Below are positions 23,713 to 36,600 of a stretch of 64,000 bases of DNA, piece by piece. A model generated the notes under the pieces. That model was not told the DNA's origin and ran no database searches. It saw only the letters and a list, made by a program, of their open reading frames with translations. The stretch's first letter is position 1. Each line of letters opens with the position of its first letter. The position numbers were made by a program, and so were the translations under genes. Source of the stretch: Brachypodius melanocephalos (taxonomy: Eukaryota > Chordata > Aves > Passeriformes > Pycnonotidae); NCBI GenBank assembly GCA_013398615.1, contig VZSR01000520.1:26703604-26767603 (forward strand), read 5' to 3'.

Positions 23713-23825
23713 ATGGCGGTGGCGGTGCGCGCGCTGCAGGAGCAGCTGGAGAAAGCCAAGGAAAGCCTCAAGCACGTGGACGAGAATATCCGCAAGCTCA
23801 CGGGCCGGGACCCCAATGATGTGAG
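23713..23825 (+). CDS. PNN: PNN coding exon 1
   Basis: Residues 1-37 plus two bases. Donor gtgagg. Confidence 0.97.
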
Positions 23826-26800
23826 GTGAGGCGGGGAGCTCCTGGCGCGCCGCTGTCCCGCGAAGGAAGGGCCGGGCGGGGGTGGGGGTGCGCGCGTCGG
23901 GCCTGCAGGGCGGGCGGCGCGGAGCTGGCCGCGGGTCCCCGCGTCCCTCTGCGGGCCGTGCCCGCTCCGCTGGCCCGGCGATGGGGGAGCTCTGCCCCTG
24001 GCGGCGGGGCACGGCCGCGGATCGCGGGGCGGAACGGCCGCGGGCCCGTCGGGCCGGGCGGGCAGTGGCGCCCCGGGGGCCGGGCAGGCACCACTAATAG
24101 CGCGTACCGTCTCTTTCAGGCCCCCTCAAAACAGGCTGTTAGCCCTCACAGGCCCAGGTGGAGGTAGAGGGCGTGGGAGCTTATTGCTAAGGTAAGGAGG
24201 CGCAGAACGGACAGCGGAGTTTCATCCATCCTTTCTCTGGCAGTGAGTGGTTCGTACCATTGCGCTGGGTGTCGTGTGTTCCACGTTTGCCGCTGCTGCT
24301 CGCTGTTTGAATGAGCACCGGAGCTGCCCTACAGGGCTTTGGGGGTTAAATTTAAAGCGCCTTTTCATTTTGAGTTGCAACAAGTTTAAATGGGTGATTT
24401 TTCCCGATCTTCTCAGCTGTTAGGCTGAAAAATAAGGAGAACCGTCAAAATGAAGGAAGGTATTGTGTGGTGGCTGGGACCTTGTCTTTGAAATCGTTCA
24501 AGATCAGTTTCTGAGCGATTAAAAACTGGTAGGTGCTCCAGGAAGGATTTTAAAATACGTGTGGATAAAACCACATCCTGAAATTTACTGCAGATAAGAT
24601 CATTTGAACACAATAGGATGCCTGTTTCAGTGTAGCTACTCAGTTAAATAAGTGCAGAAATTCAAGGTGAAATTAGATGGTTAACAAGCAATGTGTTTGA
24701 ACACTTCACTGCCGTACTAACAGTGAATGGTGATGGAGCTGAGTAAAATTTATGTTCAGTAAAGCCAAATTATAATTCAGTTGTACAGACTTGAGGTGGT
24801 CCGGGGATTAACCTAACTTGGTCTAAGACCACAAGTGTTTTCTTTCTAGGCGTGGATTCTCTGATAGTGGAGGAGGACCCCCAGCCAAACAGAGGGATCT
24901 TGAAGGTGCATCCAATAGGTGAGGGCAAAAACTGATGCAGCCAGCTTGCTTTTCTGAATGAGAATTTGTAACAATAAAACAAAAACTGGTAATAACTGGG
25001 GACTTCGACTGTTTTCTTTGGAGGTTACTTACTCAAGACTTGTTGGGAATAATTTGGGTGACAGCAAATCACTGTGATTAAATCTTTCATGCCTTAGAGC
25101 AACATAAAGATGGTAGCAATAATACCAAGATACTTGGAATTTTCTGGTTTTATTTTGCATATAATCTGCTATATTACATTCTTCTTAGTAGTGACAGTTG
25201 TTTGCAATGAACACGAGTTATGACTGAGACCTCACGTTCAATAAACTGAATACAGGCAATGTGACAACGAACTCAGGTTCTGAGCTTTCACATCTGACTG
25301 CAAATCCATCAGATGTGACTGATAATAGTGAGCTTAAGTGCTGTGGGGACTTACTGTGCAATGGTAGTTCTTGACCAAAGCAAAGCTTGCTTTGGAATTT
25401 TTGAGTTAGTAGAAAATGAAGCTGGGAAACAGGAAAGTGCTGTGACGCAAAGCAGAAAATGAAGGCTAAAAATAACTTCAACTTTAATTATTTTAGGATT
25501 TATTTTATTTCAATTATTTATTTAAAGCTGTTCTTTGTTAAAGCCTTAGTTCATCCTTTGTTAAAGCCTTAGTTTATCAAGTGGTAGGCTCTCTGCCTCT
25601 CTCCCATAGATATTTGGCAGGTAACTTAAGTAGCATTAAATAGCATTTTCCTGTTTAAGAAATTGTACCAACCTTTCCAATTAAATCATGAATCCATTTA
25701 AATTTAATGTATTTAAATCTGTCTAGTGATCCCTTTATACCAGTAACCATTTTAGAGGTTCTGGAAAAGCACAAACATTTAAATGAATGACTTCCAGATT
25801 TATTTTAAAAAGTCAAATATGGTATTTACAGATTCTTCTGTTTTTATTACTCTGCAATTTGTATTAAAATTTAAACTATTCTGTCTCACCGATACCAACT
25901 GTAGATTTTGTCTGTAAAATGTTACTTACTGTTTGTTGGAACAATGGGGAGATTTTTACTGAAGTGTTGGTTCTTCTGACTAGACATGCTTGTATTTTTC
26001 TCATGCTGGAAGAGATTCTCTCCTAAGTACATGTTCTCTAATGACCACTGACTTTCTTCCTCAGGCTGGGTGGAGAACGTCGGACAAGAAGAGAATCACG
26101 CCAAGAAAGCGACGCAGAGGATGATGATATTAAAAAGGTAATATACAGTAAATGGAGCTGTGCAGGAAGAAACCTACCTGCAACATGATGAACAAAGCAG
26201 TTTGTTTTTCTTTGTTGTAGCCAGCGTTGCCATCTTCTGTTGTTGCTACCTCCAAAGAGCGAACACGTCGAGACCTTATACAAGATCAAAATATGGATGA
26301 GAAAGGAAAACAAAGGTATGTGGAAATCTCTTTTACACTAATGTGATGCTTTTGAGTTCTACCATAGAAAGTAGCTTTAGATTTAAAAGGTGTTGAACAC
26401 AAGCTGTTGTGTATCAAACATTATGTCGAAGAGTTACCATTATGGTGTAAAATTTAATTTAAAAAGTATTCTCTGAAGATACTTCATAAGCAGCAACATG
26501 CGCATTGTTCACTTAACTGACACAGATTCTACTTTTCAGGCCACCTGCAGGAACAGGTTTGCTAGTGCTGTTTTAACATCATTTGAGTAAGACAAATATC
26601 TGTAGCTTCTTTGGTTGCTTAATGTCTTGGATTATTACAGCTGTCTTGGCTCATCATTTATTTTGTTGGTTGAAGGAGGGTTTTGGATATGGTTCCTCAC
26701 TCCCTCTGTCTCGTTTTTTAAATGAAGTAGTTCCATCATGTTTCTTTTCTCATACTACTTTGACTTCTTGTGTGTACAGACTTGCCTTCATTTCGCCTGC

Positions 26801-29800
26801 TGCTTTTTAGATTCCTCTTATGTATATCTCCTTTTTTCCTATATTTTCTCAGGGCTATTAAAATTCTAGCTGAAATGTAGCTCTATTGGTAAGAGGTGTT
26901 GTAAAATCAAATTTTCAACTGTGCTTGACCTCTTGGACCCCATCCACTTCAGACTGCAAGTCACTTGGTGAAATAATAATTACACCTCAAATAAAATTAG
27001 AACTGGAATAAGGAGCTATAGAAAGCTTCTCTGATAAGTCCCCACAGATCAACTGGCACTTTGCTTGCTTCTGAAGTTATAACCCCACTTAGAGTCTGCT
27101 CTTGCTTCCATTACTAGGTTCTAATTGCTTCCTTCACAGGGAGACTTCCAAAATTCTTACTGAACTTCCTAGAGCTTCAGGCACTAAAAGCTTGTTCCCT
27201 CAGAATTGTACTTTTACTGCTTTTCAGTTCAGTAGTCTCTAGGGAGGTGAGAAAACCAGTATTAGTCTGTATGAATTGTGGTGGAAGGAGGTTCTTTAAG
27301 AGGACTACATCCACTGAACTCCTGATTTTGCTCAGTGTCTTCTGGGATGTCATTCAGATAGAAATGCCCTTTCAGTGATCTCTGACATTGAATTTTTTAT
27401 CTGTTCTTATTTGTACTATTTAATATACCTTTACCTTTCCATGTGAGGTTTGTGCCACTGTAATAGAGTGGTACATAGGGAACACAGTAGCATTTCCTTT
27501 CTCACTTAATCAGGTAAAGGTTCAAGGCAAATAGAGAGTCTGCGTCATGTTGTAAAGATTTAATTTGGGATTGATTGAAAAGAAATCGAAGGAGAAAGTT
27601 AAGAAACTTGCTCAGAAGAATGGAATTTGTTGAAGAATTTTACTTACTTTTCTCAAAACAACACCTAATTGGATGGTTTCATCCCACAGTGCAGTGTCTC
27701 ATTGTTGGGTAACTGTGATAGATAAGCTTTCACTCCCCTGTGGCTCCATTTCTCCTTAATAGTCTAAGCGGATTGTGGAGAGGGGAGCGTATGCTTTTTA
27801 GAAAACTCAGTTTGCTCCCTTATTGATAGCTCACACTGTATTTACTTGACTCTTTTTTCTTCAGTACCCTCTACTTTAAGATTTTTTTAAAATATTGCCT
27901 TAGCATTATTATTTCCAGATGAAAAATGTGCAGGCTTCCAGTTTTGCCAGTGCTAGCTGTTCTGCGTTTGGATAAGAGCTGTGTCTTACTCGTAAGCAAA
28001 ATGATACGTCACTGTAAATTATATCCTGGACTGGTGGCACAGTCAGTATGTCTTCTATTGCTGAATAAGTATCTTTGAGGTGGAAAGTCTCTCTGGTTAT
28101 TTATACAAATTAAAATCATAGTGCTTGAACTGAATCTCAAATTTTTTTGTTGTGGGTTTGTTTTCTTTCAGGAATCGACGTATATTTGGCTTGTTGATGG
28201 GCACCCTTCAAAAATTTAAACAGGAGTCCACAGTTGCTATTGCTACTGAAAGGGTACTTATTTTAAATTCTATCAGATTGTAACTAATAAAGCAAAATTG
28301 TGTGGTTATTTCAAGTAAGAATGAAAGTTCTCTACAGTGTAGGTTGCAGGTGCAGCAAATTGGTGGGAGTGCATGTAGGTTTTTGTTTGTCTTAATGCAG
28401 GGGAATGAGGGCGAGAGGCAGGAAAGGAGTTCTTACTATGACTTTGTAACCCTATTTCTGACCTTTGTGGAAACATAAAGGCAATATTAAATGGAATTTA
28501 TTCAGGTAACTATTTAAGAGGTCATAGGCTATTTCTGAAAATAATAGTGATGCAGTATTGCTGAAGCAGTGCCTACCCTTGTGTGTTCCAGATGTTTAAA
28601 TTATAACCAAGTATACAGAAATCTATGCTTGGATACAGTATCTGTTTAGAAATGTCTTTCCTATTCCAGTAGAGATAACCAGAATTTCTGATTTTAATAG
28701 ATAAATATGTGATTATACTGAAGCAAAAGCTTTGCATAGCTTAGTGATTACTTAAAAAAAAACTTGTATATGGGATAGTGGTAACTTTATTCCTAGTATG
28801 CCCTTTTAATTTGTGAAGGCTATGGTATTTGTTTACTGTTGCACTAAATGGGTTGTTCAGTTAACACTAATAATCTTTAGATTAAAAACAGCGTTTGAAA
28901 CTTTGAATTTCAGCAGTCCAGTTGAAGCAGATAGAAAGATTTAAACTTAAAATGTTTTCTGTATAGTGTCAGCAGAGATGACTCACAGTATTGATTACTT
29001 TCAGATTCAGTATTTGGGTGGTTTACCTAACTTGTCCTGTGGCACATAAGACCAAAGTTCACTTCGGCCTGCTTGCATTAGAACAAAAAGCTATTTATCA
29101 GGATGGTCTAGAAACATGGAGTCCCTGTCTAATTTATAGCACTATGTGTTTGCACAAAGAGACTTTGAGGAGTTACTGCTCCTTGCAGAATTTTTCTGAG
29201 AATCCATATGGAGATCTTTTTTTGTTCATATGTATACACTTACTATAAATCAAAGTTGTGACCTGGGAAGTTTTACAACACAGCTATTTTGTTGTCCAGG
29301 CAGTAAATTCTATATTTTTATTGACAATTATTGTACAATCTGAGCACATGGCAGTCCAGGGCATACAAACAGCATTTCTGGATAGTAGTAATATATATAA
29401 TTAGCAATTAATATAGTCGAAGTGTTCACAATCTAATTTTTGTTGGTCACGAGCACTAGCACTAATCTGCAGTCCTTCATTTGTTTCTGGAGGAGTTGAC
29501 TTCTTTCTCTCCTCATTTACCTGATGCCTCAAATACATTCCTTTTATTTTTCTGCCATTAGGGAAAAAAACTCAACTTGTTGAAGCTTATATTGAAAATT
29601 TAAGTCCAAACTGAAAGATAGTAAAGCACACAGAAATTCACAGGGCCCCATAACTATATACTTAAACCAACAAAAAATTAAGTGCCTGCAGGCAGTGACA
29701 GTCTTTTCTTCCATTAGCTGTGGTTTAGGAGGTATTTCCTAATGTGTTTTTAGAAATGCCTTTAATGGTGTAAATAGTTGAAAAATTTTAAGTGGACCAA

Positions 29801-32512
29801 ACTAGAACACTTTCTCTTGATGTAGGAAAAAAAAATAACATGGTATTTCATTTATTTTAGCAAAAGAGACGACAAGAAATTGAACAAAAACTTGAAGTAC
29901 AGGCAGAGGAAGAGAGAAAGCAAGTTGAAAATGAGAGGCGAGAACTGTTTGAAGAAAGACGTGCTAAACAGACAGAGCTGCGGTTATTGGAACAAAAGGT
30001 TGAGCTTGCTCAGTTGGTGAGTTTTTGTTTTGTTCATGATCTTTCTCTTGTGTAAACTGTTCTTGTGTATCTCAGGGTTATTTTCTTTCACTTCTCAGCA
30101 AGAAGAATGGAATGAACATAACGCTAAAATCATTAAATACATAAGAACAAAGACAAAACCTCATTTATTCTACATACCTGGCAGAATGTGCCCTGCTACA
30201 CAGAAGCTGATGGAAGAGTCACAGAAAAAGATGAATGGTAAGTGGTTGTTCTTGTTCTTGCCTCCCTTTGTTTGCCATACAAATTTAAATACATGAATTT
30301 CATGCTTAGGACAAATTATATTCTTACACAGGTGTTCATCATAAGTGGATATTACTCTTTCACTGACTTATTTTTATATTAAATGGGATTTGGTTCTCTT
30401 ACAAGAAGTCAAAAGATGTGTATGCATAATTTCAGAGTTATGTGTTTAAAACAGTCCTTTTTATTAGCTTTAGTACCCAGATGTATCCAAATGCAGCGGC
30501 TTGATTTTTGAAAAGGCAGATTATGTGAAGACCCAAGGAACTGCAGGTGTTTACAAAGCATTTGAGAAGTATTTTCTTAAGCATAGCATTGGAACTTTAT
30601 TATGATTTTTTTTTACCTCAATGTGTTCATTTCTGTTTCACAGGATGACTATATTTTTCTTTTGGAAAACAATTTAAAATGCTCCGATTGATGGTAGTTC
30701 TACTGTTCTTTTTTTACTAAACTAAAGAATATATTGGTTTGTTTTTTTTCTTAGGAGCTTTTCTTCATTTTATGGGGTTGGGGGATAAGAGAATGTAGCT
30801 CACCTGTCTGTCACCAGTACCCTGTAGGATAGCTTACAATAATTACACTATCTAAATACCTGGCTAGCTTTTTGCTTATTTTAGGAAGTATAACCTTAAT
30901 AGATAAATACCAGGAAATTAAGGTATTATTTTGATATATTGTTGTTTGGTTTGATTTTAATGAAGTCAAAAAGTTTTTGTTAGCTTAGATTCAAGGCTTT
31001 ACTGTTCTAATACTCAGCTGAGCTTACTCTCCCCTTTGCTTTGTTTTCTTAGGGTAACTAGCAGTCTTTTTCATTATGCATGAATGGCTTGCTACTTCAG
31101 AAAGAACAAGGTTACAGTATTTATATGTTGAACAATTTTTATAACCTACTAGCTCATAATTAAAGGGTAAATAGACTTCAGTGTCTGTAGATTATCTTAA
31201 CTATTATTTATGCATTTATTCTCTAGCCCTTTTTGAAAGCAGGAGAAATGAATTTGCAGAGCAGATTAACAAAATGGAGGCCAGGCCCAGAAGACAATCT
31301 ATGAAGGAAAAAGAACATCAGGAGGTGCAGAATGAAGAAAAGAAGGAAGAACAGAACAAGGAGCAGGAAGAGGGTAAGGTGGCTCAGCAGGTGGAAGAGA
31401 TGGAGACAGGTAATCAGCACAATGATGTAGAAATGGAGGAGGTAGGGGAGGAAAAGGGAAAAACAGGTTCAAGGTCAGGGCATAGTGATGCAGAAAAAGA
31501 ACAGGAAGAGGATGAGCAGAAGCATGACACAGAGATGAAAGCAGAAGAGCCTGCTGAGGTGAGGGAGAATGACAAGCAGCAGGATGGCCAGCATGAGGAG
31601 GTCACAGTTGTAAAAGAGGAAAGTGAAAACATTCAGCCAATGGATAATGAGCAGGATGTGGCTGAAATGAATGAGGCAGATAGTGTAGAACCTGTAGAAA
31701 ATGAAAATGGCAAAGAAATAGAACCAGAAACAGAATGTGATGCTCAGCCAGAAAAAGTGTGTAATGTTCCTTCTCCCAAGAAGGAGAAAGGTATCAAAAC
31801 AGAAAATAAAGCTGAACTTGAAGAAACACAGGAGAAAACACCCGAAACTCAGATAGAATCTGTGGCTGAGGTTCTATCTCAGCCACAGTCTGTGCCACTA
31901 GCACAGTCACCTCAGTTGTCTCAGTCCACTCAGGATACAGAGCCCCAGACAGACAAGGATGAAAATGCTGTGGTGTCTGTAAAGATGATTGAAGCCCAGG
32001 CAGAGCAGAATCAGACACCGAGTGCGGAAAGTAAGAGTAAGACTAGGAGTAGAAGCAGGGGTAGGGCAGGGAACAAAACTGGTCATAACCGTAGCAGCAG
32101 CAGTAGTAGCAGTAGCACTTCAAGCAGTACTACCAGTGCAAGCAGCTCCAGTACTGGCAGCAGTACCAGTCGGAGCAGTTCCACCAGCAGCAGCACTACC
32201 AGTGGGAGTACCAGCAGGGACAGCAGCAGCAGCAGCTCTAGCAGTAGTGAAAGTAGAAGTCGAAGCCGAGGCAGAGGGCATAACAGAGATAGAAAACGCA
32301 GAAGGAGCACAGACAGGAAGCGAAGGGATGCTTCAGGAGTAGATAGAAGTCACAAGTCCTCAAAAGGTGGTGGCAGAGATACCAAAAGCTCAAAGGATAA
32401 AAGTTCGAGATCTGACAGAAAGAGGTCGATCTCAGAAAGTAGTCGGTCAGGCAAGAGAACTTCACGGAGTGAAAGAGACCGTAAATCAGACAGGAAAGAC
32501 AAAAGGCGTTAA
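23713..32512 (+). CDS. PNN: PNN (pinin), 9 coding exons, complete
   Basis: Codes pinin, a nuclear-speckle protein linked to the exon-junction and ASAP/PSAP splicing complexes, also reported at desmosomes. The nine exons join in frame to 694 aa (human 717). The N-terminal coiled coil starts MAVAVRALQEQLEKAKESLK and leads to KLTGRDPNDVR. Next come the glycine-rich GPGGGRGRGSLLLRRGFSD part, the conserved memA-type domain (about residues 140-270; FGLLMGTLQKFKQ, then the charged helix of exon 7, then EEWNEHNAKIIKYIRTK), an acidic Glu/Lys/Gln-rich region (about 285-480), a Gln/Pro-rich stretch and a Ser-rich RS tail (about 532-694) ending SDRKDKRR. Relative to the human protein I know, exon 6 carries two extra residues (Ile-Ala). 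The start is the first ATG after the CpG island. Confidence 0.97.
24120..24191 (+). CDS. PNN: PNN coding exon 2
   Basis: Reads PPQNRLLALTGPGGGRGRGS; acceptor ctctttcag, donor gtaagg. Confidence 0.96.
24850..24918 (+). CDS. PNN: PNN coding exon 3
   Basis: Reads RGFSDSGGGPPAKQRDLEGA; donor gtgagg. Confidence 0.96.
26065..26137 (+). CDS. PNN: PNN coding exon 4
   Basis: Reads LGGERRTRRESRQES then an Asp-rich end; donor gtaata. Confidence 0.96.
26221..26315 (+). CDS. PNN: PNN coding exon 5
   Basis: Reads VVATSKERTRRDLIQDQNMD; only 83 bp of intron separates it from exon 4. Donor gtatgt. Confidence 0.96.
28172..28253 (+). CDS. PNN: PNN coding exon 6
   Basis: Reads NRRIFGLLMGTLQKFKQEST, then VAIATER, which is two residues longer than the human VATER. 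Confidence 0.96.
29861..30016 (+). CDS. PNN: PNN coding exon 7
   Basis: 52 codons of charged helix from QKRRQEIEQKLEVQAEEE to LEQKVELAQL. Donor gtgagt. Confidence 0.96.
30099..30237 (+). CDS. PNN: PNN coding exon 8
   Basis: Reads QEEWNEHNAKIIKYIRTKTK, then HLFYIPGRMCPATQKLMEES. The preceding intron is only 82 bp. Confidence 0.96.
31227..32512 (+). CDS. PNN: PNN last coding exon (acidic, Gln/Pro and RS regions)
   Basis: Large terminal exon, 427 codons plus the TAA at 32510-32512. It opens with ALFESRRNEFAEQINKMEAR and passes through the acidic and Gln/Pro-rich parts to the RS tail. Confidence 0.97.
32086..32262 (+). repeat. PNN: AGC/AGT trinucleotide-rich tract coding Ser runs
   Basis: Imperfect AGC/AGT/ACC repeats code the Ser/Thr-rich segment of the pinin tail. 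Open frames in the other phases here (Ala/Val-rich or Leu-rich) are products of the repeat. Confidence 0.9.
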
Positions 32513-33610
32513 CAGAAGAGACCAAGCTTCCTTAGCCTAATCTTTCCAGCAGAAGATTATTTGAGTGAAAGGATTCCTTTTAAGGAGGAAGAGAAGGCTG
32601 CCTTATGAATTGCATGCTGTAAAAAATCTTTTGGAAAAATGCAGACTGTTTACCAGGCATTCTTGTACTTTTTACATAATTTTGTAAAAGGTTACTTACC
32701 AAAATTATGTGAAGTTCCTGAAAATGTAAAAATAAAAGATTAACACTCCTTTGCATCTTTTTTTTAATTATCCTGTACTCATTAAGATCCTCTGTATATT
32801 TTAATAGATAAACCTTTAAAGTAGATGTGATCATTTTGTCTGTATCATACACTTTTTTTTTGTAGAAATAAATGTGCATTTTAAATAAATTTTTTGAGAT
32901 GTCCTGTTGACATTTAAATTCCCCTTTTTAGATTATATGTTGGAAGGTGGTATTGCAAGAAATATAAAATTTTGCCTTTCCCCTCTATTCCTTGCAAGAA
33001 TGGGAATTTTAAGACCTAGTAGAGCAAATAATCTTTCCAGTGCTGGAAAGCCAAGTAATTATTTCAATCTATACTTTTTGCTTTCTTCTGTAACCACAAG
33101 CTCTTAGTCAATTCTGTCTATCCTCCAGTTTTATAAAACTTTCCTATCCATAGGCAAGCAGTGATTAAATGGGAATGTTAACGCTGGCCAAAGTAGTTCA
33201 AGTCAGTCTGGAAAACGACTCTTTACCTGCTTTCTGCAGGAGCTTTGGTAGTGTTTACATCTATGTTCTAGATATAATCTGTTCAATGACGATCCTTGTT
33301 TTGGTGGCCAGTAGAAGAAAGACTTCAGCTTGCTTCTCAACCAGGATTCTTTTTGTTTTAGTTGCAGACTAATCTTTGATCCCTTCATACCACTAGGAAT
33401 AATTACATTGCAGTGTTGGAGTTACCTGGGACTACCTAATACTAATGTTGTGTGCGTGCAAGAATGCTTTCTGAATGTATTTCATAAAACTTAAGGTGGT
33501 GTAGTGTTGTCTATGAAGGTGAATACTGGTTTTATATAATTTTGTATGGAAAACAGTAACATCTGTTGCTTTGTTCTGTACAAGTGCAAATAAATGTGGC
33601 TTTGTAGACT
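32513..33610 (+). other. PNN: PNN 3' UTR with several poly(A) signals
   Basis: AATAAA motifs lie at 32731, 32867, 32884 and 33589. The cluster at 32731-32889 suggests a short 3' UTR of 0.2-0.4 kb, and 33589 a longer form of about 1.1 kb. Which are used cannot be seen from sequence. Confidence 0.6.
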
Positions 33611-36600
33611 ACTTACTCTCTCAATGCCTATGATCTTTTCTATTAACATGTATTACCTTAGTCTTTCCACATTTATAAAGTATGAATTGTAATTGCAATT
33701 TTTTTTACCTTAAAAGCTCTGTATCCAAAATTACTCTTAAGGACTTTAAGTGTCTGTTAACTGAATATGAAGCTGTAGTGCTATGATCCATGCTGTCTTG
33801 ACAAGAAGAGAATTGTGTTATCTGATATGCCAAATCACAGACCAGGAAATCCTAGAAAGATTTCAGGATGGGAGGACATGTAAGCTTGGTTTAATGTACG
33901 AAATGCCACATACACCCCATTTTTCTAGAAAGTAGTTAACAAGTTGTAGCTTGGAGTGTATCCATTTTCATCTGAACTCAAGAGAGGTGATATATTTATG
34001 TTCTGTAGTGCTGAATATCATGACTTCAAGAAATGTGTCTAGTAAGGGATGGAGCGCAGCACAAATAGGCAGTGGGAAAACTCAGGCTTCTGCTTTCTCA
34101 AGGAGTTCAGACTCTTCAGTGCATTTGCTACTTCAATATCCTATCTGCCTCTCTACAACAGAGTAATTTTATTCTTGTCAGTAGTTTCCAACAATGTTTC
34201 CATCCCTTCAGGGGAATGTTGTCGTTTAATGTGCTGCCTTTTTTGAAGGACACACGAAAGTTCAAATGCCTTATTGAAGATGTTAAACAATGTTCTACTA
34301 AAAAAAAGTTAATACTGAGTAAATGTTACTGGTCTACATGTTTTGACTAAGGATTCAAATAGCCTCTGGAAGCCATTTTAGTTTTTTTAATTAGTTACAC
34401 CTTTTTTTGTAACATTGAATCATTTGAATGTTTCTGATTCTGAGCTTGATTCTCTGCTGTAGTGCATTTGCTTCACAGGTTTAAATGGCTGGTACTGGAG
34501 TGAGTGTGCAAATTTTCTGACCACTGTTTCAAAGCAACATGTTAACAGGGTTTATGAAAATAACAGGATGGTGTGTCTGGTTGCTGAGCTAAGGACTGGA
34601 TTGTTTCAGGTTATATTCCCAGCAGCAATGTATTTTTTGACTGAAAATAGAGGAGCTTTATTGCTGCATACAAAGCTGGTGATGTCACTGATAGTTTATT
34701 GTTTGTTAGAAGAAACTTACTACCATTGTTAAGCAGGGCCATTAATTGTTAGCATTCCTAGATCTAAGCATACTGCTCAGTGTAACATGAACATCAGTGT
34801 GTGATAACTTCCAAGTTTTCTAAAAGCTAAATATTCCAGTCAATATTCCACTACAGAAACAGTGTAAGTGTAAGAAATAGTGTACTATTAGCACCATAAA
34901 GCAGTAATGTTTCTAGTAATTGTTACATTTTCCTTCAAGGTCCCCTCCTCTTACCTTGAACCAGTATCAGAGCTGTGGATAGGAATGAAACCATTAAAAT
35001 AGCTGATAACTTCAAGATTAAATTTGATGGGAGAGTTTGTATTTTCTGAGCATTTAGCACAGATAGCTTAGGAGTAGGAAATGATTGAAACATTTTCTTA
35101 TCCCTTCCCCACAATGATGAGTGGAGATCAAAGGAAAAATGCCTTTTTCTCTTTTCACTCAAGTAAAGTGGACAAAGGAACAATAGTTTTTCCCCTTTCC
35201 TAAGAATGAAGTAGAGATGTTTTATATGAGTAGGGAATATACCATGCATGCTCTATGCCTTTCCAAGTGTTTCCATCACATAGTCCCTTCCAGCTTCAGG
35301 GATAATTTAAGAGGTCTGTTGGTGGTTTTAGAACCTTTATACTATGCACTGGCTACACCATTACTAGCTGCTCTTTCCTTCAGTTCTGATGCACAGATAA
35401 GCTGGAATTCTCCAAGAATGTGTTTTTTTCCACAATGCTCCACTTGGAGTTCTTGTCAGAGTAGATGTTAAACAAATTGTTCATTGAGTATAAACTGAAA
35501 CATGACTTGATTAAAGGCATACCTCTTCAAATTCTTGTTCTTCGGGGTGATGTCTTTGTGTTTTGAACAGCTCCTTTATGTCTTATTCAAAGGAAACCTG
35601 AACATAATTTTTCTACAGACAGTCAATATATTAGAGAACTGAACAACTGCCCTCCAGCAAAATAAATTTCAAAACCAATACATTTATAAATAGATTTCTG
35701 GAACATCTTCGATTGCTCGGGAAAGTCATAGTCTTGTAATTAGGCTCCATATAAAAAAATTCAAGTTCTGCTGCTGATTTTATAGCAATTACTGTGGTAC
35801 AACAGAGTAAACATTATGCATTTAATGTATGTCCAAGATCTTCAAAATGAGTTTGCCTGGTCAAAGACGAACTTCTCTGAGACTAGGTGTATTTATGATG
35901 GGATCAAATGCTGCAGCAGTGTGCATTATGTGTAGAGATCTGTGTCATGAAAGATACTCAGTCTTGAGGTTTTTTCTCCTGGTTCAGGCAGTTTTTATTA
36001 GGTGAGAGTATTCTATAATATGGCAAAATGTGAGGTGTTTGAAGCTTGGAAATGTGTTCTCAAGACTCAGAGTAATAAAAGTCATATCTTCCATGATTTT
36101 TTTATTTAATGCAGTGTCAGTTGTCACGTTTGTAACTTTCTTGTAATTGAGAAGCAATAGTGGTTTTTTTCTTGCTACTTGTTGAAAAAGTTGGTTTAGG
36201 TCTGGGAGAACAATGATTGTTATCTGCTTAGATTTGTCTACCTGGAAGAGTGAATTAGTGTTACTTTTCTTCCTTTGACTTATTTCTTAAAAGATACTTG
36301 TTTAAAGACACAAAATTTTGCTGGCAGGACATTTGATTCAATGTAAAAGTCAATTTGTTTTCATGCAGACATCTGAGGTCAAGAGAACTATATTGTTAAA
36401 AGTGCTTTAGCCATGGACTATATTATTCCATATATTGTGCAATATTCTACACCATGAAACTACAATCTGTGTGGAGCCCTTTGGTGCTATCAAAATGGTA
36501 TAGCCAAAGCTGTATATTCTATTCTTACTATAAAATAGATATTAGGAGAACTTTACCAACTCCTGATATGCTTTGATCTTTATTATCAATGCACATACTG

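Noticed and set aside
31989..32342. 117-codon Ala/Val-rich frame and a Leu-rich antisense frame in the last PNN exon
   Set aside because: Both are shadow frames of the AGC/AGT serine repeat.
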